Below are positions 27,850 to 50,215 of a stretch of DNA of 64,000 nucleotides, piece by piece. The notes beneath the pieces were generated by a model, which was not told where the DNA came from, did not search any database, and saw only the letters and a list, made by a program, of their open reading frames with translations. Where the stretch lies: assembly GCA_034440615.1 (NCBI GenBank), contig JAOTOM010005180.1:1672501-1736500 (forward strand). Direction: 5' to 3'. Source of the stretch: Ashinkailepas kermadecensis. Taxonomy: Eukaryota > Arthropoda > Thecostraca > Neolepadidae. A program made the position numbers and the translations under genes. Within the stretch, counting starts at the first letter, position 1. Each line of letters starts with the position of its first letter.

Positions 27850-29965
27850 CGATCGTGATTAGTAAGGCCTTTGACAAGGTACCCCATAAACGGTTAATGA
27901 TGCAGCTTCAGGTCCATGGTATTGCAGGTAGCATCCTAAAATGGATAGAGTTGTGGCTTTCAGATAGACAGGAGAGAGTGATGCTAAATGGCACAAAGTC
28001 ATCATGGCAAAATGTTTTTAGTGGAGTCCCCGAGAGGGTCAGTACTGGGGCCACTATTGTTCATTATACTTGTAAATAACATTGAAAGTGGCCTATGCAG
28101 TAAGGTTTTGAAATTTGCGGATGATTTGAAGGTCTTTAGGGAAATAACAGGACACAATGAGCAGGTCTCGCTGCAGAAAGACAGACGAACTTGTGAAGTG
28201 GTCCGGAATATGGCAAATTTAATTTAATTTTGATAAGTGCAAAATCATGCATGTAGGTAGGCAGCATATGAAGGCTCCATACTGGATGGGTGGCCAAGTA
28301 CTATCTGTGACTCAGCAGGAGAAGGACTTTGGTGTATTTTGAACACAAAATTGGGGGCATCAGAACAGATCAAAGAAGCCAGAAAGAAGGCACTAAGAAT
28401 GCTTGGGGCAATAAATAGGAATGTATCGTACAAAGGTGAGGAAGTCACCAGGAAGCTTTACTGTGCATATGTCAGGCCAAATTTGGAATACTGTGTCCAA
28501 GCTTGGTCCTCTAGTTATGAAAAAGATTGTTGGCTTTTAGAGAGAGTACAAAAGAGGGAAACACAAATGGTTAATGGTATAAGCAACCTGGCATATGAGG
28601 AAAGGTTGAAGAAATTGAATATGTGTTCACTTAGATATAGAAGGCTGAGAGGAGATCTCATCGAGGTCTTTACATTTGTTCATGGTCAGGAACAGGGATA
28701 TCTCAGGGACATGTTTGAATTAACAGAAATGATGCAATTAGATGTCATCAATTCAAAATTAAAGTTAATCACAGCAGGACAAGGTTAAGACAGTCTTTCT
28801 TCACCAACAGGGTAGTAGAACATTGGAACCAGCTGCCAGAAACTATTGTCAGTAGCGGCACACTGAACATCTAAAAACAGCATAGACAATCATTATAAGA
28901 ATAGAGGGCTTGCTTTTCGGCATTCCAGCAAGGGCTGATCGACGGATTTGGGGGAGGGTCTAAAATGCCCACTTTTTGCCCGATGGACGATCTCAGCAAT
29001 TACGAAGTGGATGTCGATGAATGTTACAGTAATATATATTTTTTAATTAATGTAGTGGCTTTGACCTACAACCGTAATAAATATTTTCCTTGAAATGCCT
29101 TTAAATCGCCCCCAAATGGCGTTGAAATTCAAGATTTGCCCGATGGACGATCTACGAATGTAACTTACAGAATTGCGCCAAGCACACACTGATCGATGTC
29201 TTTTCACCGTATTAGATGAGTTGAGGCAGTTAAGAGAAAAATTAACATATGAAATGTAGAAATTCATCACATCACAATTCAACTAGAGATGGGTTACATC
29301 GCAAGTCAATTAGAGGTGGGTGATGAATTTGTTGTGTTGACCCATCTCTACCCTGAACCCATCTGTAATTGAATTGTGATATGATTCATTTCTACATTTA
29401 ATATGTTAGCTTTTCTCTAACTGCCTCAACTGATCTAATACGGTGAAAAGACATCGATCATTGTGTGTTTGGCGCAATTCTGTAAGTTACTTTCGTAGAT
29501 CGTCCATCGGGCAAATCTGGAATTTCAATCCCCCATTTCATGGCTTTCTACCCATTAATATAGGATGTAAATGACCCGACTCGGCCCAAATCGATGTCGA
29601 AGTATATTTTAGAGCCATTTTCACGAATATCGGTATAGTAGTTACTGAGATCGTCCATCGGGCATTTTCTATTGTTTTGATTACAGAATTTCAACGCCAT
29701 TTGGGGGCGATTTAAAGGCATTTAAAGTAAAATATTCATCACGGTTGTAGGTCAAAACCACTACATTAATTTTAAAAAAAACATGTATTACTGTAACATT
29801 CATCGACATCCACTTCGTAATTGCTGAGATCGTCCGTCGGGCAAAAGAAGTGGGCATTTTAGACCCTCCCCGGATTTGGGGGGGGCAACTGGTTCGGTGT
29901 CCAGAGTGCAACCAAGAAGGGCCCTTGTGGATCATAGTTGCACTGATCTTTTATGTCTTTATGTC
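27850..29965 (+). mobile_element. CR1-like retrotransposon, inverted truncated copy holding a foldback element
   Basis: It begins abruptly inside RT (SKAFDKVPHKRLMMQLQVHG) and runs through GPLLFIILVNNIESGL, FADDLKVFREITG and the thumb to about 28920. Its 3' tail is split by the element at 28951-29871. The tail resumes as GGGCAACTGGTTC and ends in repeats of TTTATGTC near 29960. It is head-to-head with the previous copy and very similar to it. Frameshifts are present. Confidence 0.86.
28951..29871. mobile_element. Foldback DNA element with long inverted arms and a 7-bp target duplication
   Basis: The ends GGGGAGGGTCTAAAATGCCC and GGGCATTTTAGACCCTCCCC are perfect inverted repeats. The arms run about 28951-29295 and 29335-29871, the right one with an extra segment near 29535-29685. 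GGATTTG flanks both sides (28944-28950 and 29872-29878), and the outer sequences join into an uninterrupted CR1 tail. A repeated internal phrase GCCCGATGGACGATCT occurs in each arm. No coding capacity was seen. Confidence 0.88.
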
Positions 29966-30256
29966 TTTATGAATATGACTAGGATGATGGGACTTCTTAT
30001 TTTCTGTGCAAATGCTTACTTTTTAGTTTGTGAGTAAAATAAAACCAGAAAAGAGGCCTTTAATTATGTAACAACATGAAAAGTTATGGTTCAAAACTAA
30101 AAATGTAACAGCCTAGCTTATCCAAGCCTAGCTTATCCAAGCCTAGCTCCCCTTTAGAGAAGCAAAAATATTTATTTAAAAAATAATGACAAAATTCAAA
30201 CAATTTGTGGTTTTAAAATTTCCCAAATTAAGAAAAAGCCTATCTTAACCTAACCT

Positions 30257-30776
30257 CCCAGTAAACATGCCGATGTCGGCCCGCTGTCGGCATGTGTCGG
30301 GGCGAGCTCGGCATCTCGTAAGCGGCATACCGACATAGGGCGGCTCTCGGCCCGACATCGGCAAATTGACCTGGAATATATCATATGTCTGGTTGAATTC
30401 GGTGGTGGTTATTGGTTTTACGACACGTCGACCGTTGAGTCATGTAGCGTCGCCAATCTCTCACGCCGATTGGTCGCGGGCGAAGAGTAGCGACAGGTGA
30501 GACTCGAACCCACAACCTTTCGATTGTGAGACGAGCATCTTACCCCTAGACCACTCGTCCCCTCTCTGGTTGAGTTCGGCACATTAATAGCGGCCGGCCG
30601 GCGTCGGGCCGCTAGCGTCCTGACAGCAAGACGACATATTTCCGACATCGGCTACATGTCGGCATGGGCGGACATTCCACTCCACAGCCGACATCGAGCC
30701 GTTAGCGTCCGACATCGGCCCGACGTAGGGCCGAGTATCGGGACGACGTCCGGCCGCTGTCGGCATGTTCACTCGG
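30257..30776. mobile_element. GC-rich palindromic element built of GCCGACATCGGC-like phrases, split by a SINE
   Basis: The ends are CCCAGTAAACATGCCGA and TCGGCATGTTCACTCGG, flanked by CTAACCT at 30250-30256 and 30777-30783. The interior is a run of near-palindromic phrases (GATGTCGGCCCG, CTGTCGGCATG, CGACATCGGC). It stands out from the AT-rich surroundings. A SINE is inserted at 30403-30564. Confidence 0.7.
30403..30564 (-). mobile_element. SINE-2 (tRNA-derived), full-length copy
   Basis: It is flanked by TCTGGTTGAATTCGG / TCTGGTTGAGTTCGG (15 bp, one mismatch; 30388-30402 and 30565-30579). On the minus strand, box A TGGTCTAGGGG and box B GGTTCGAGTCT are followed by a body with CGCGACCAATCGGCGTGAG and a 3' end GTCGTAAAACCAATAACCA. 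Other copies are at 36214, 47950, 61571 and 62894. Confidence 0.9.
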
Positions 30777-30859
30777 CTAACCTACCACAAACTGCTTTTG
30801 AAGAAAAACAAGCTTTTTCATAAATTAAATAACATTTGTAATATTTGTAACACAAATAA

Positions 30860-31030
30860 TATTTGTAAAGAACATTGAATGTGGCCTAAGCAGTAGCAAG
30901 GTTTTGAAATTTGCAGATTATTTGAAGGTGTTTACGGCAATAGCAGGACACAATGAGCAGGTCTCGCTGCAGAAAGACTTAGACGAACTTGTGAAGTGGT
31001 CCGAAAAATGACAAATGAAATGTAATTTTG
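30860..31030 (+). pseudogene. Small CR1-like RT fragment
   Basis: It reads NIECGLSSKVLKFAD-like sequence, then the EQVSLQKDLDELVKWSEK region, truncated on both sides. It is close to the copy at 31598-34640. Confidence 0.7.
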
Positions 31031-31049
31031 ATAAGTGCATAAAAGTCAT

Positions 31050-31580
31050 AAAGTATTAAGGCTTAATAAGAGCCACAGGGGCCCATCTGGGTTAAGCCTA
31101 TCTAGAAAAGGTACTAGAAATGTACATACTCTCACCACAATCAATCCCTTATCCCAAGTTCCTAGGAAGCTATATATCCCAGCCTATCTAGCACCACTCA
31201 CTTGCTACCGCATAACACCCTCAACAATCACAAGCTCCTCCCATCATACCCATCGTGCCACCATAGACAATCTCATCAGCATCACATCCCGAAGGAAGGT
31301 GCCGAATCCACTGCTAGGCACACCCTGCACAAATTCATAAAGCGTTCAGACTTAATAAGAGACTCACTTGCTATTGCATAATACACTCAACAATTACAAA
31401 CTCCTCCCATCATACCCATTGTGCTACCATAGACAATCTCATCAGTATCACATCCTGAAGGAAGGTGCTGAATCCACTGCTAGGTACACCCTATATAAAG
31501 TTATAAAGCGTTTAGACTTAATAAGAGACTCACTTGCTATTGCATAACACACTCAACAATTTCAAACTCCTCCGAACTCC
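31050..31580 (+). repeat. Repeat H copy 2 with a roughly 170-bp tandem unit
   Basis: Units starting near 31186, 31356 and 31526 (partial) share CACTTGCTATTGCATAA, CTCCTCCCATCATACCCAT, ATAGACAATCTCATCAG and GAATCCACTGCTAGG. The 5' part matches 24060-24130. Confidence 0.8.
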
Positions 31581-32412
31581 CAACTCCTCCCTGTCGATCA
31601 ACCCTCCCTGGAATACAGAAAAACAAGCCCCCTATTCTTATAATGATTGTCTATGTCGTTTTTAAAGATGTTCAGTATGTTGCTACCGACAATGGTTCCT
31701 GGCAGCTGGTTCCTGTGTTCTACTACCCTGTTGGTGAAGAAAGACTGTCTTAACCTTGTCCTGCTGTGATTAACTTTAATTTTGAATTGATGACCTCTAA
31801 TTGCATCATTTATGTTAACTTCAAACATTTCCCTGAGATATCCCTGTTCCTGACCATGAAGAAATTTAAAAACCTCGATGAGATCTCCTCTCAGCCTTCT
31901 ATACCTAAGTGAAAACATATTCAATTTCTTCAATCTTTCCTCATATGCCAGGTTGCCTACACCATTAACCATTTGTGTTGCCCTCTTTTGTACTCTCTCT
32001 AAAAGCCAACAATCTTTCTCATAACTAGGGGACCAAGGTTGGACACAGTATTCCAAATGTGGCTTGACATACGCACAGTAAAGCTTCCTGATGACCTCCT
32101 CACTTTTATATGACACATTCCTCTGTATTGCCCCAAGCATTCTTAGTGCCTTCTTCCTGGCTTCTTTGGTCTGTTCTGATGCCCCCAATTTTGTGTTCAA
32201 AATAACACCTAAGTCCTTCTCCTGCTGAGTCACAGATAGAACTTGGCCACCCATCAAGTATGGAGCCTTCATATGCTGCCTACCTACATGCATGACTTTG
32301 CATTTATCAAAATAAAACTTCATTTGCCATTTTTCGGACCACTTCACTAGCTCGTCTAAGTCTTTCTGCAGCAAAACCTGCTCATTGTGCCCTGTTATTG
32401 CCCTAAAGATCT

Positions 32413-33615
32413 TCAAATCATCGCAAATTTCAAAACCTTACTGCTTAGGCCACATTCAATACTATTCACATATATAATGAACAATAGTGGCCCCAGTACC
32501 AACCCCTGGGGGACTCCACTAAGAACATTTTGCCATGATGACTTTGTGCCATTTAGCATCACTCTCTGCTGTCTATCTGAAAGCCACAACTCTATCCATT
32601 TTAGGCTGCTACCTGCAATACCATGGACCTGAAGCTGCATCATTAACCGTTTATGGGGTACCTTGTCAAAGGCCTTACTAAAGTCAAGATATGCTACATC
32701 AACCTGATTTCCCTGATCAAATTGTTCTGTAGCAAAATTGAAAAAGTCCAAGCGATTTGTGAGACACGATCGCCCTTTTATAAACCCATGTTGAGTATCT
32801 TGAATCAATCTGTTTCCTTCCAAAAAACTAACTATTCTATCCTTGATAATTGATTCGAGTACCTTGCAGACTAGGGATGTGAGGCTTACTGGCCTATAGT
32901 TTTCAACTTTCCCTCTTTCTCCTGTCTTGAAAATAGGAACTACATTTGCCCTTTTCCAATATGTTGGAATTTCATGTTGTGAAACTGATCTACAAAATAT
33001 TATACTAAGTGGAATTGCCACTTCCTTTTCAGCTTCCCGCAATACCCTAGCATAAATTCCATCAGGTCCTGCTGCCTTGTTTGGCTTTATTTTTCTGATA
33101 TAATTGAAAACAATATCACTATCAATGAAATCAACATCGTGTATCTGATCACCTGTCACTGAACTGTGGTTCACGGTTGGCAGATTTGTCACATCCTCCA
33201 CTGTAAACACTGATTTAAACTGCCTGCTCAGCTCCTCAACCATCTCACCATCCTCACTCAATATAGCCCCATTTACCTCCAGTGAACCAATTGTGCATGA
33301 CACTTTACTTAGCTTGTAGAAACTAAAGAACTTTTTACTGTCCCCATTACAGTTCCTAGCCAAATCCAATTCTTTTGCTCGCCTTGCTGCTCTGGTTTTC
33401 TGCTTCACAGCATCTCTAGCTTTTCGATACGACCTTAGATTTACGATATTTGAAGCTTCCTTAAATACTCTAAATGCTTCTTTCTTAGCCTTAATTGATC
33501 TCATCAAATCTGGTGTAAGCCATGCTGGCTTTCCTACCCTTCTTTTGCGCCTTTGCTTTTGGGGGACATGTCTAATCTGAATTTCCCTCAAGTAAGATTT
33601 GAACTTTTCCCACAT
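32413..33615 (-). pseudogene. CR1-like reverse transcriptase segment of ORF2
   Basis: A 400-residue open segment from the pre-RT region (RRKRRVGKPAWLTPDLMRSI) to LSSKVLKFA just before the catalytic box, where the frame breaks near 32413. The continuing frame (to 31598) carries EQVLLQKDLDELVKWSEKWQ, VILNTKLGASEQTKEARKKA and the C-terminal FFTNRVVEHRNQLPG. Copies at 25.7 and 27.9 kb are close relatives. Confidence 0.86.
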
Positions 33616-33639
33616 TTCACAGGCATTTAAATAAAAAAA

Positions 33640-34596
33640 TTATTCCCATTTTATGGCACTTAAAGCCTCTCTCATGCGGTCTAAGTCTGCCCTGTTAAAA
33701 TTTGTAATCTTTGCCAAATTATCCTTGATTGTCCCTGCTATTTGTATCTTAAATCTCACTATGTTATGGTCACTTCTTCCCAGAGTTTCTCCTACAGTCA
33801 AGTCTTGAACTGAATCACTTAAATCTGAGAAGACAAGGTCCAAGAATGAGCCCTGCCTGGTTGGTTCCGTTACAAACTGGTGTAAGAACAAGTCCTCTTC
33901 AGGGCATTTCCTAAACAGTTTACATGATGGGGAGCCAACACCAACATTTTCACATCCTTTTAGATTAAAGTCACCAAGAATAAGGCATTTCCTCTGAAAG
34001 TTTCTACTGATTTCCTCCCAAATCACCTTATCGAGCTCCAGTTGCTGAGAATGTGGCAAGGTTCCTGATCGATATAAAGCTCCTATCCTCAGTTTATTGC
34101 TGTTGCCTTTTCCCACAGCAACATCAAGCCAAATGGACTCCACAGACACATTTTTTACCCCATCTGCTACTTTTTGAGAACTGTATAAGCTATTCACATA
34201 GAGCATTACACCACCCCCTTTCACTGCTGGACTCCTATTGCATGAAAACATATTGTATCCCTGGATCTCATAGTCCTGCAAGTTATCCCCAAAATATCCC
34301 TCACTGACCCATGCCTCAGTAATGCAAACAAAATCTGGTTTCTCCTCAGCAACATAACACTTGAACTCATCAAATTTGGATCGAATGCTCTGAGCATTAA
34401 GCATCATACACTTAACAAAAGTCACATAAACCTCTTTGGCTTTTTCATGTTGTGTAGCTCTATCATCTCTGGATGAGCTACCACTCTGCCCCCTTGATCT
34501 ACTGCTACCCCTATTTGCCGACTGTGAGGTTCTATTGCCTATGCTGTCACTATTGGCATATCCCTGAGATGGCAATGCCAATTCTTCCCTCCCCAC
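33640..34596 (-). pseudogene. CR1-like endonuclease segment of ORF2
   Basis: A 318-residue open segment with the full set of APE-endonuclease motifs: NAQSIRSK, TEAWVSEGY, GGGVMLYVN, GDFNLKG, FLDLVFSD and GRSDHNIV. It ends with a stop before the RT frame, so ORF2 is split. The N-terminal 40 residues are Ser-rich and of uncertain membership. Confidence 0.85.
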
Positions 34597-34640
34597 CCCA
34601 TTATCCAGTTTCCCTGAAGGACATGTTCATATACTTTGCG

Positions 34641-35865
34641 GAACACTTGCACCCCCTTCTCGGAGAAGTGCAGGCCATCCTACCAGTTTGATGCCATAAG
34701 CAAATTTGAATACCCTATTCCTCAGCCCTACCTCAATGTTCTCTTACCTGATTGTCTCCCAAAATTATCGAGTTTCACGTCATCCAAAGATGAGTTCCGT
34801 GGCCGATCGAGTAGGAGCCGGTATCTGCAGGTAAGGTTGGTTATTTGGATTTAGAGGCGCATCGACTGCGTTGGTATCGACAGCGCCCGTATCTGCAGGT
34901 ATGCCAGTCCCCTAGATTAGAGAAAAATATGGTTATGAGATTGACAGGGTAAGTAACAGGAATTGGAATGTGTAGGTACCTAAAACAGAATCTAAATACT
35001 TAGAGTAGCTGCTACATTTGCTAATAAATAGTTATCACAAGATGTCTAATAAGAGTTCAGCAGAATGAATACAAAGAAGTAAGCTACACTTCCAAGTTTG
35101 ATTAGTATGCTGTCATGGTTAATCTATTCATTGTATTCATTCATGCATCGTGGATATATTCGAGTGCAGTATAGCTCTGAATGCAGCCAGGTCCATTGAG
35201 GTTATTACATGATCTGATAATGAATTCCATGTAGTACAGCATCCGAACCTGAACAATATTTTCCTTAGCCAAGCGAGTTTTGAAATAATGTGTGATGTTT
35301 ATGGTGAATATCAGACTGAAGTCCTTCGGTCCAAAACGTCCTTGTCACGTTGGTAGCAGCCGGAAAGTTACGTCGTCGAATACACATTGTTTTGCTTTGT
35401 GATCTATTTTACTCGAAACTAAACAGTGTTCTAGATACATTAGCATGGCGTCGGTAGTAGAGATTCTGGTGTTTCATGTGTTTCGGAAGTCGGACTGCCA
35501 TAGCAGATAACAATTTCACTTCATGGTGGTAAAATTCGTGAGGCTGGCATAGCTTGTTGAAGAAACTCAAAAGGACTGATCTGAAATTACATAATACAAC
35601 AATAAGCATATGGCAGTAACTTCCTGGTACGGGTGCGAGAGGGATCTGTATAATCTGTATTCTGAAGGTAATCTGTAATCTTCCTGAAGGCTTCAGCTCG
35701 CCCGTTCCTTTTGACATTCCTAGTTGGTTTGCTGGTCATAGAGAAGCGTAGTCCCGAACAGCCAGCTATTCCTGCTGTGCAGCTGCTGAAGTCGGGCGGT
35801 CCTCGGGCCGCATGACTTACCAGCTGCCCCCCCCTCTCGAGCTGGACGTGTGCACTGTGTGGCAG
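34641..35865. other. Intergenic stretch upstream of DMAC2L
   Basis: A fragment at about 34680-34725 (TTTGATGCCATAAGCAAA) resembles the RT fragments at 25600 and 48590. The rest to 35865 shows no recognisable element, TATA box or exon. The promoter of DMAC2L should lie here but could not be picked out. Confidence 0.4.
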
Positions 35866-46151
<10,286 letters not shown>

Positions 46152-46847
46152 CGTACCACTGCTACCGCCGATGGTGCCGCTTCGAATCGGGACTGACGGC
46201 GCTCCGGGGCGGCCGCCAGCTGGCCCGAGGCGGTGCGACACCGACCCGACAGCTACTCACTACACTGTGATGGATGTTTCGGTGCCAGGCACTGCACCAT
46301 TGGCTCGTGGACTGCGCATCCGCTCGTAATGAAGTGCAATGGTATTACGTGTATATTGCCGTCCTGCGTGAGCGCGACAATTCCGATTAAGCAGCTGCTC
46401 TTGAGGGCATGAGCTGAACACAGCGCGAACTAAGTTAGATCATGCCGTCAGTGGATATAAATGGCTGATGCGAATGCATTGGTGGCCTTTGCGTTCTTCC
46501 ACAGTGCCTTGTGTGATGTTGACATGCATTTTGGACATTCGTACATAACTGCCACTGCAGACTGTTGTCTGTTTGATAATTGAACGCTGTGCTGGGCTGT
46601 GCAATGTGCATTCTGTTTTGGCGTGAAGGATAGCGTGGGAATTTTCGTTTTCGGCATATGTACGCGCTGGATACGGGTCCAATAGTATCACAGATTTCGT
46701 ACGAATAGTTTCGAAATATACGAACACAATATGGGTTTTGTGATTCACAATCACGTAAATGGTTTCGAAAGATTCTCAATTAATGCCAGGAATTAGCTGT
46801 GAAGCCCCTAACCATGCATACACGATGCACCTGTAACATGCAATATC

Positions 46848-46911
46848 GGCGCCGAATGGCCGCGTAGTCGGCGCGCCCATAAGTCCAAGTAATGAATCAA
46901 CATGCAATAAA
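46848..46911 (+). repeat. Hairpin-tail repeat G copy 3, with a possible DMAC2L polyadenylation signal
   Basis: GGCGCCGAATGGCCGCGTAG, then TCGGCGCGCCCATAAGTCC. AATAAA at 46906-46911 is the first canonical signal seen after the DMAC2L stop, about 750 nt downstream. Its use is inferred. Confidence 0.5.
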
Positions 46912-47937
46912 TGTCATGCTGCATTATCTTTCCGAAAATATGAGCAGCTTTACTATGCATAAAGGTGACTTCTGCTCCGACTGTTGCGGATTTTATCGTT
47001 GAAGGCGAACTGTAAAAATGGCAGCACGACTAAATCGAGTTCGCACTCAGGAAGCGTGTCAACAGAGTAATAGTCTCCTTCCAAAGGTTCAGTTCTCAAC
47101 AGCGGCTTTTTGTTACGTCCCTGAATTGTGCGGTGTGGATATGACAAAACGGAAAGCCAAATAAATACCATTGATGAGGCAAAGTTCGCCGTCGTACTTG
47201 TTATATCTGGATGCGGATACAGCTCTTGAAATCAATGATGCAACATGGAATATTTATATTCTGGATGACCCGGTACAGCGAAAATGGAAAGCAATGCAAA
47301 GGAAACCCAGCTGAAAGAAATAAACGCCTCTTGAGGTGGTTCGAGTACACCCCCTCGCCCCGTATTATTTTGTCCCCCAAGCAGTGACTCCACTAATGGA
47401 GGAATGGCGCCTATCGATGGGTCCTCCCTCCCCTGATACAATTGATGAATCCGCGATTGATTTGGAATGCTTGAGAAAATGGATTGCATTTGCTGGCTGA
47501 GCGTGAGTTTGGAAAAGAGCCTTCCACACACATGGCGTTCAATGTAGAAACATACATATTTTAGACACGATTGTTAAATGTATCGTACCATGGGCGCAGG
47601 AGCCCCTGAAACAATGGGCGGGGGACAAACCGATTTTGAGGCCGATCCTACTCCACGTCATACGGCTGGGGACGGCGGAGCGTCGGCGTGTAAGTCGCCT
47701 TCTTTCCTGAGGAGCCTTCCACTGGGAAGGGAAGTATTGGTGCAGGACCAGGCCTGGTAGACTTAAAGTTATATGCAAAAGTACCGATACATATGTTGCA
47801 AATTATAGCCAAGCGCACGTAAAACGTGATTTTTACCAATCGTGTGAATGGCGGGGGGGGGGGGCAATGCGGTCGCTTATGCCACGTAGGTGTATGCTCG
47901 AGCGTTGATTTGTGACAATTATGGGGGGCACAATACA
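46912..47937. other. Intergenic stretch without a supported gene
   Basis: No recognisable protein or mobile element. A poly-G run of 10 occurs near 47857. Confidence 0.4.
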
Positions 47938-47949
47938 TGAAGGCAATGG

Positions 47950-48020
47950 TTGGTTGGTTACTGGTTTTTACGACACGTCGACCGTTGAGTCATATAGCGT
48001 CGCCAATCTCTCACGCCGAT
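47950..48020 (-). mobile_element. SINE-2, 5'-truncated copy
   Basis: A perfect 12-bp duplication TGAAGGCAATGG lies at 47938-47949 and 48021-48032. It contains only the 3' 71 nt of SINE-2 (GTCGACGTGTCGTAAAAACC end, ATCGGCGTGAGAGATTGGCG start). A clean 5' truncation with a target duplication indicates LINE-type target-primed integration. Confidence 0.9.
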
Positions 48021-48504
48021 TGAAGGCAATGGATGGGCACACTTCATAGGGTCTCATGTTAAAGGTTGAAATTATTAGAAGGAGCGGGGGCAAGCCAACA
48101 CTGAGTGGGTACTTGCCCCTCAATCAGTGGCGTCGCGACGAAATTCTTCCAGGGGGGCAAGGTCGAAAAGGGGCCTCCATTGTGTTAGGGTCTCATATTG
48201 TTTTTAGGCTCTTACTATGGTTCGAGAATGGGGAACATGATTTCATATTGGTCTTTTGTTTGTTCTTGGCATGGTGCATCATTTACTCAAAACGCAATAG
48301 CACTAATCATTTTCGCTGACGCTGAAAACTGGGCCATACCAGGGTGTAAATAAGTAATATTTGGATAAATATATAAATAAGTAATATTTGGATAAATACC
48401 TAAGTGCCAAAGCAAACCAACGTCTCAATGCTTTCTCGACCAGAAGAATCTTCCCGCTGGCCTCTAGATTGCAGCGAGCTGGCGGGGCTGGTGCTAAGCA
48501 TATC

Positions 48505-48660
48505 TTACAGATATCTGCCATTGATCAACCCACTTTTAAGTCCTCCAAGTCTAACTGAATGTAGCTAGATTCATCACTACTGTTATTTATTCCCACCAGC
48601 TTGATGTCGTAAGCAAAGCTTGAACGATCATTTCTCAGTCCTAGGACGACAATTTCGTAA
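48505..48660 (-). pseudogene. CR1-like RT fragment
   Basis: Minus-strand AYDIKLVGINNSSDESSYIQ followed by LDLEDLKV. It matches the small fragment at about 25590-25680 and AT-level similarity at 34680. Confidence 0.6.
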
Positions 48661-49599
48661 AGGTGACGAGAAGTTGACTGCATTGGTTTTCTGAGCGCCA
48701 TCTTAGGAATTTGTTTCTTTTTCTAAAATTTGGTGCTGGCTACAAGACAACTGTCACACGAGGTAAAATATATCCTCAGCGAATAAATTAACGGCAAGAA
48801 CAAGCATTGAACGGCAATGCATAAATGGCAATGCAACAATGGCAGTGCATACATCATGCAAAACCTTCAAATTCCACGCCGTCACGCCCATGGTTTTCGT
48901 GTTGTTGTGTTTGGCCAGCCTGTCACCTGTGGGTGATGTCGGTGATGGGTTTTCGCTGTGCTGTACCGTTTTGTAAATGACGTTGAGCCGGTATGGAAGC
49001 TGGGAAGCTCTAATTATGCAGGCTGTAATAACAGAAAAGAAGTGTGTTGGAAGAAAATACATTTTAAAACATCATTCATCCCATTTTATATGGGGCATAG
49101 ATGTTGTTTTGTATGCTTGTGAGGGGTAATTTGTCCCCTCAATGTTGGCTTTGCCCTATGGGCGTATGTTTCGGAAAATTATTGAGGGACCAGTGAAGGA
49201 TCTGTATTTGCGTCAAGCAGGAGGGGCAAACTTATTTTTATGGTGGGGGGGGGGGGGCACCTACGCCCATTAAAAGTTCTTGGATTTCGACCGCTATTTT
49301 TTCAAAGGGGACCATTCGAAATAATATAGTTAGTGATCAACTAAATTGTCCTATGGAGGGGCCTAATCTACCATTATGGTTTCTCATTGGTAGGATTTCA
49401 ACCCTAACTCCACCACCCAGTTCTAGGGTGTTCTTTTGTTATCCCTTGATAAGTCACCTCACACTGCTGAAATTACACCTATACCACAAAAACCGGATCG
49501 GCATCCCAAAAAATCAAGCTGGAGCCCTCCAAAAAGGAGGGATTCCAACAAATAAATGTCCGGGTCAGGAAAATGGCTCTGGAGTATCGAACATTTTTT
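48661..49599. other. Intergenic stretch without a supported gene
   Basis: It has a poly-G run of about 12 near 49245-49256. No repeat family was recognised. Confidence 0.4.
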
Positions 49600-50215
49600 T
49601 ATCCTGATGCCTTCAAAAATTGCGTACGGCACCGAAAATCCCGGATGTCGAAAAATCGAGGTGAGATAAAAAAAACATGGCGCCAGAGGCTCGAAAAATC
49701 AGGCCGGGATTCGGACCTTTAAAAAAAAATCCCAAAAATCGCGTTGAGCCCAGAAAACTGGCGTTGGGTCTCCGGAACCACGCGCCTGGGCGCGATAAGT
49801 CGCGCTGGGACCCAGAAAAATCGCATCGAAACCCCAAAATCACAAATGTGCGTCAGAAGCCCAAAATATACACAGCGGGACCCTAAGAGTACAACGGTGC
49901 CCGAAAATACAACTAACCCTCCAAAGCGCACCGAGTCTCCCAAAAAGCGATAGGACCTTAAAACATGCGTTGCAGCCCTAAATAAACATACCGGGAGCTC
50001 TAAAAAATACACTGCAAGCTCGCAAGGCGCACAGGGGCCATGAGAACACACAAGGGCCTGAAAAGGAAGCTCGGGCCGCAAAGGGCAACATGGTTCCAAA
50101 ACGTACAAAAGGCCGGGAGCTAAATAAACACATCGGGATCTTCGAAAACGCCCTGACACGTAAAATAAATACTCTGTGCACAAAAAAGCAAAAAAGCCCT
50201 AACACGAACAAGGTT
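49600..50215 (-). repeat. GC-rich degenerate repeat F, inverted arm
   Basis: It is the reverse-oriented counterpart of 50650-51660: AAAATCGCGTTGAGCCCAGA, CTCCGGAACCACGCGCC, AATGTGCGTCAGAAGCCC, GCAGCCCTAAATAAACATAC and CATGGTTCCAAAA are complements of phrases there. No stable frame. Confidence 0.8.

Larger units (their letters stand above)
31598..34640 (-). mobile_element. Most complete CR1-like non-LTR retrotransposon in the window
   Basis: Minus strand: endonuclease at 34596-33640, pre-RT and RT at 33615-32413, RT thumb and C-terminus at 32416-31598. Endonuclease signatures are MMLNAQSIRSKFDEFKCYV, CITEAWVSE, LILGDFNLKG and GRSDHNIVRF. RT signatures are NKAAGPDGIYARVLREAEKE, YLDFSKAFDKVPHKRLMMQL and GVPQGLVLGPLLFIIYVNSI. 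The catalytic box lies at a frameshift near 32415. There is no RNase H, as expected for CR1/L2. Only a few lesions separate it from an intact ORF2; ORF1 was not found. Confidence 0.9.

Noticed and set aside
30403..30564. A functional tRNA gene (also 36214, 56672, 61571, 62824)
   Set aside because: Boxes A and B are present, but the sequences continue into a common non-tRNA body and are flanked by target duplications, so they are SINEs.
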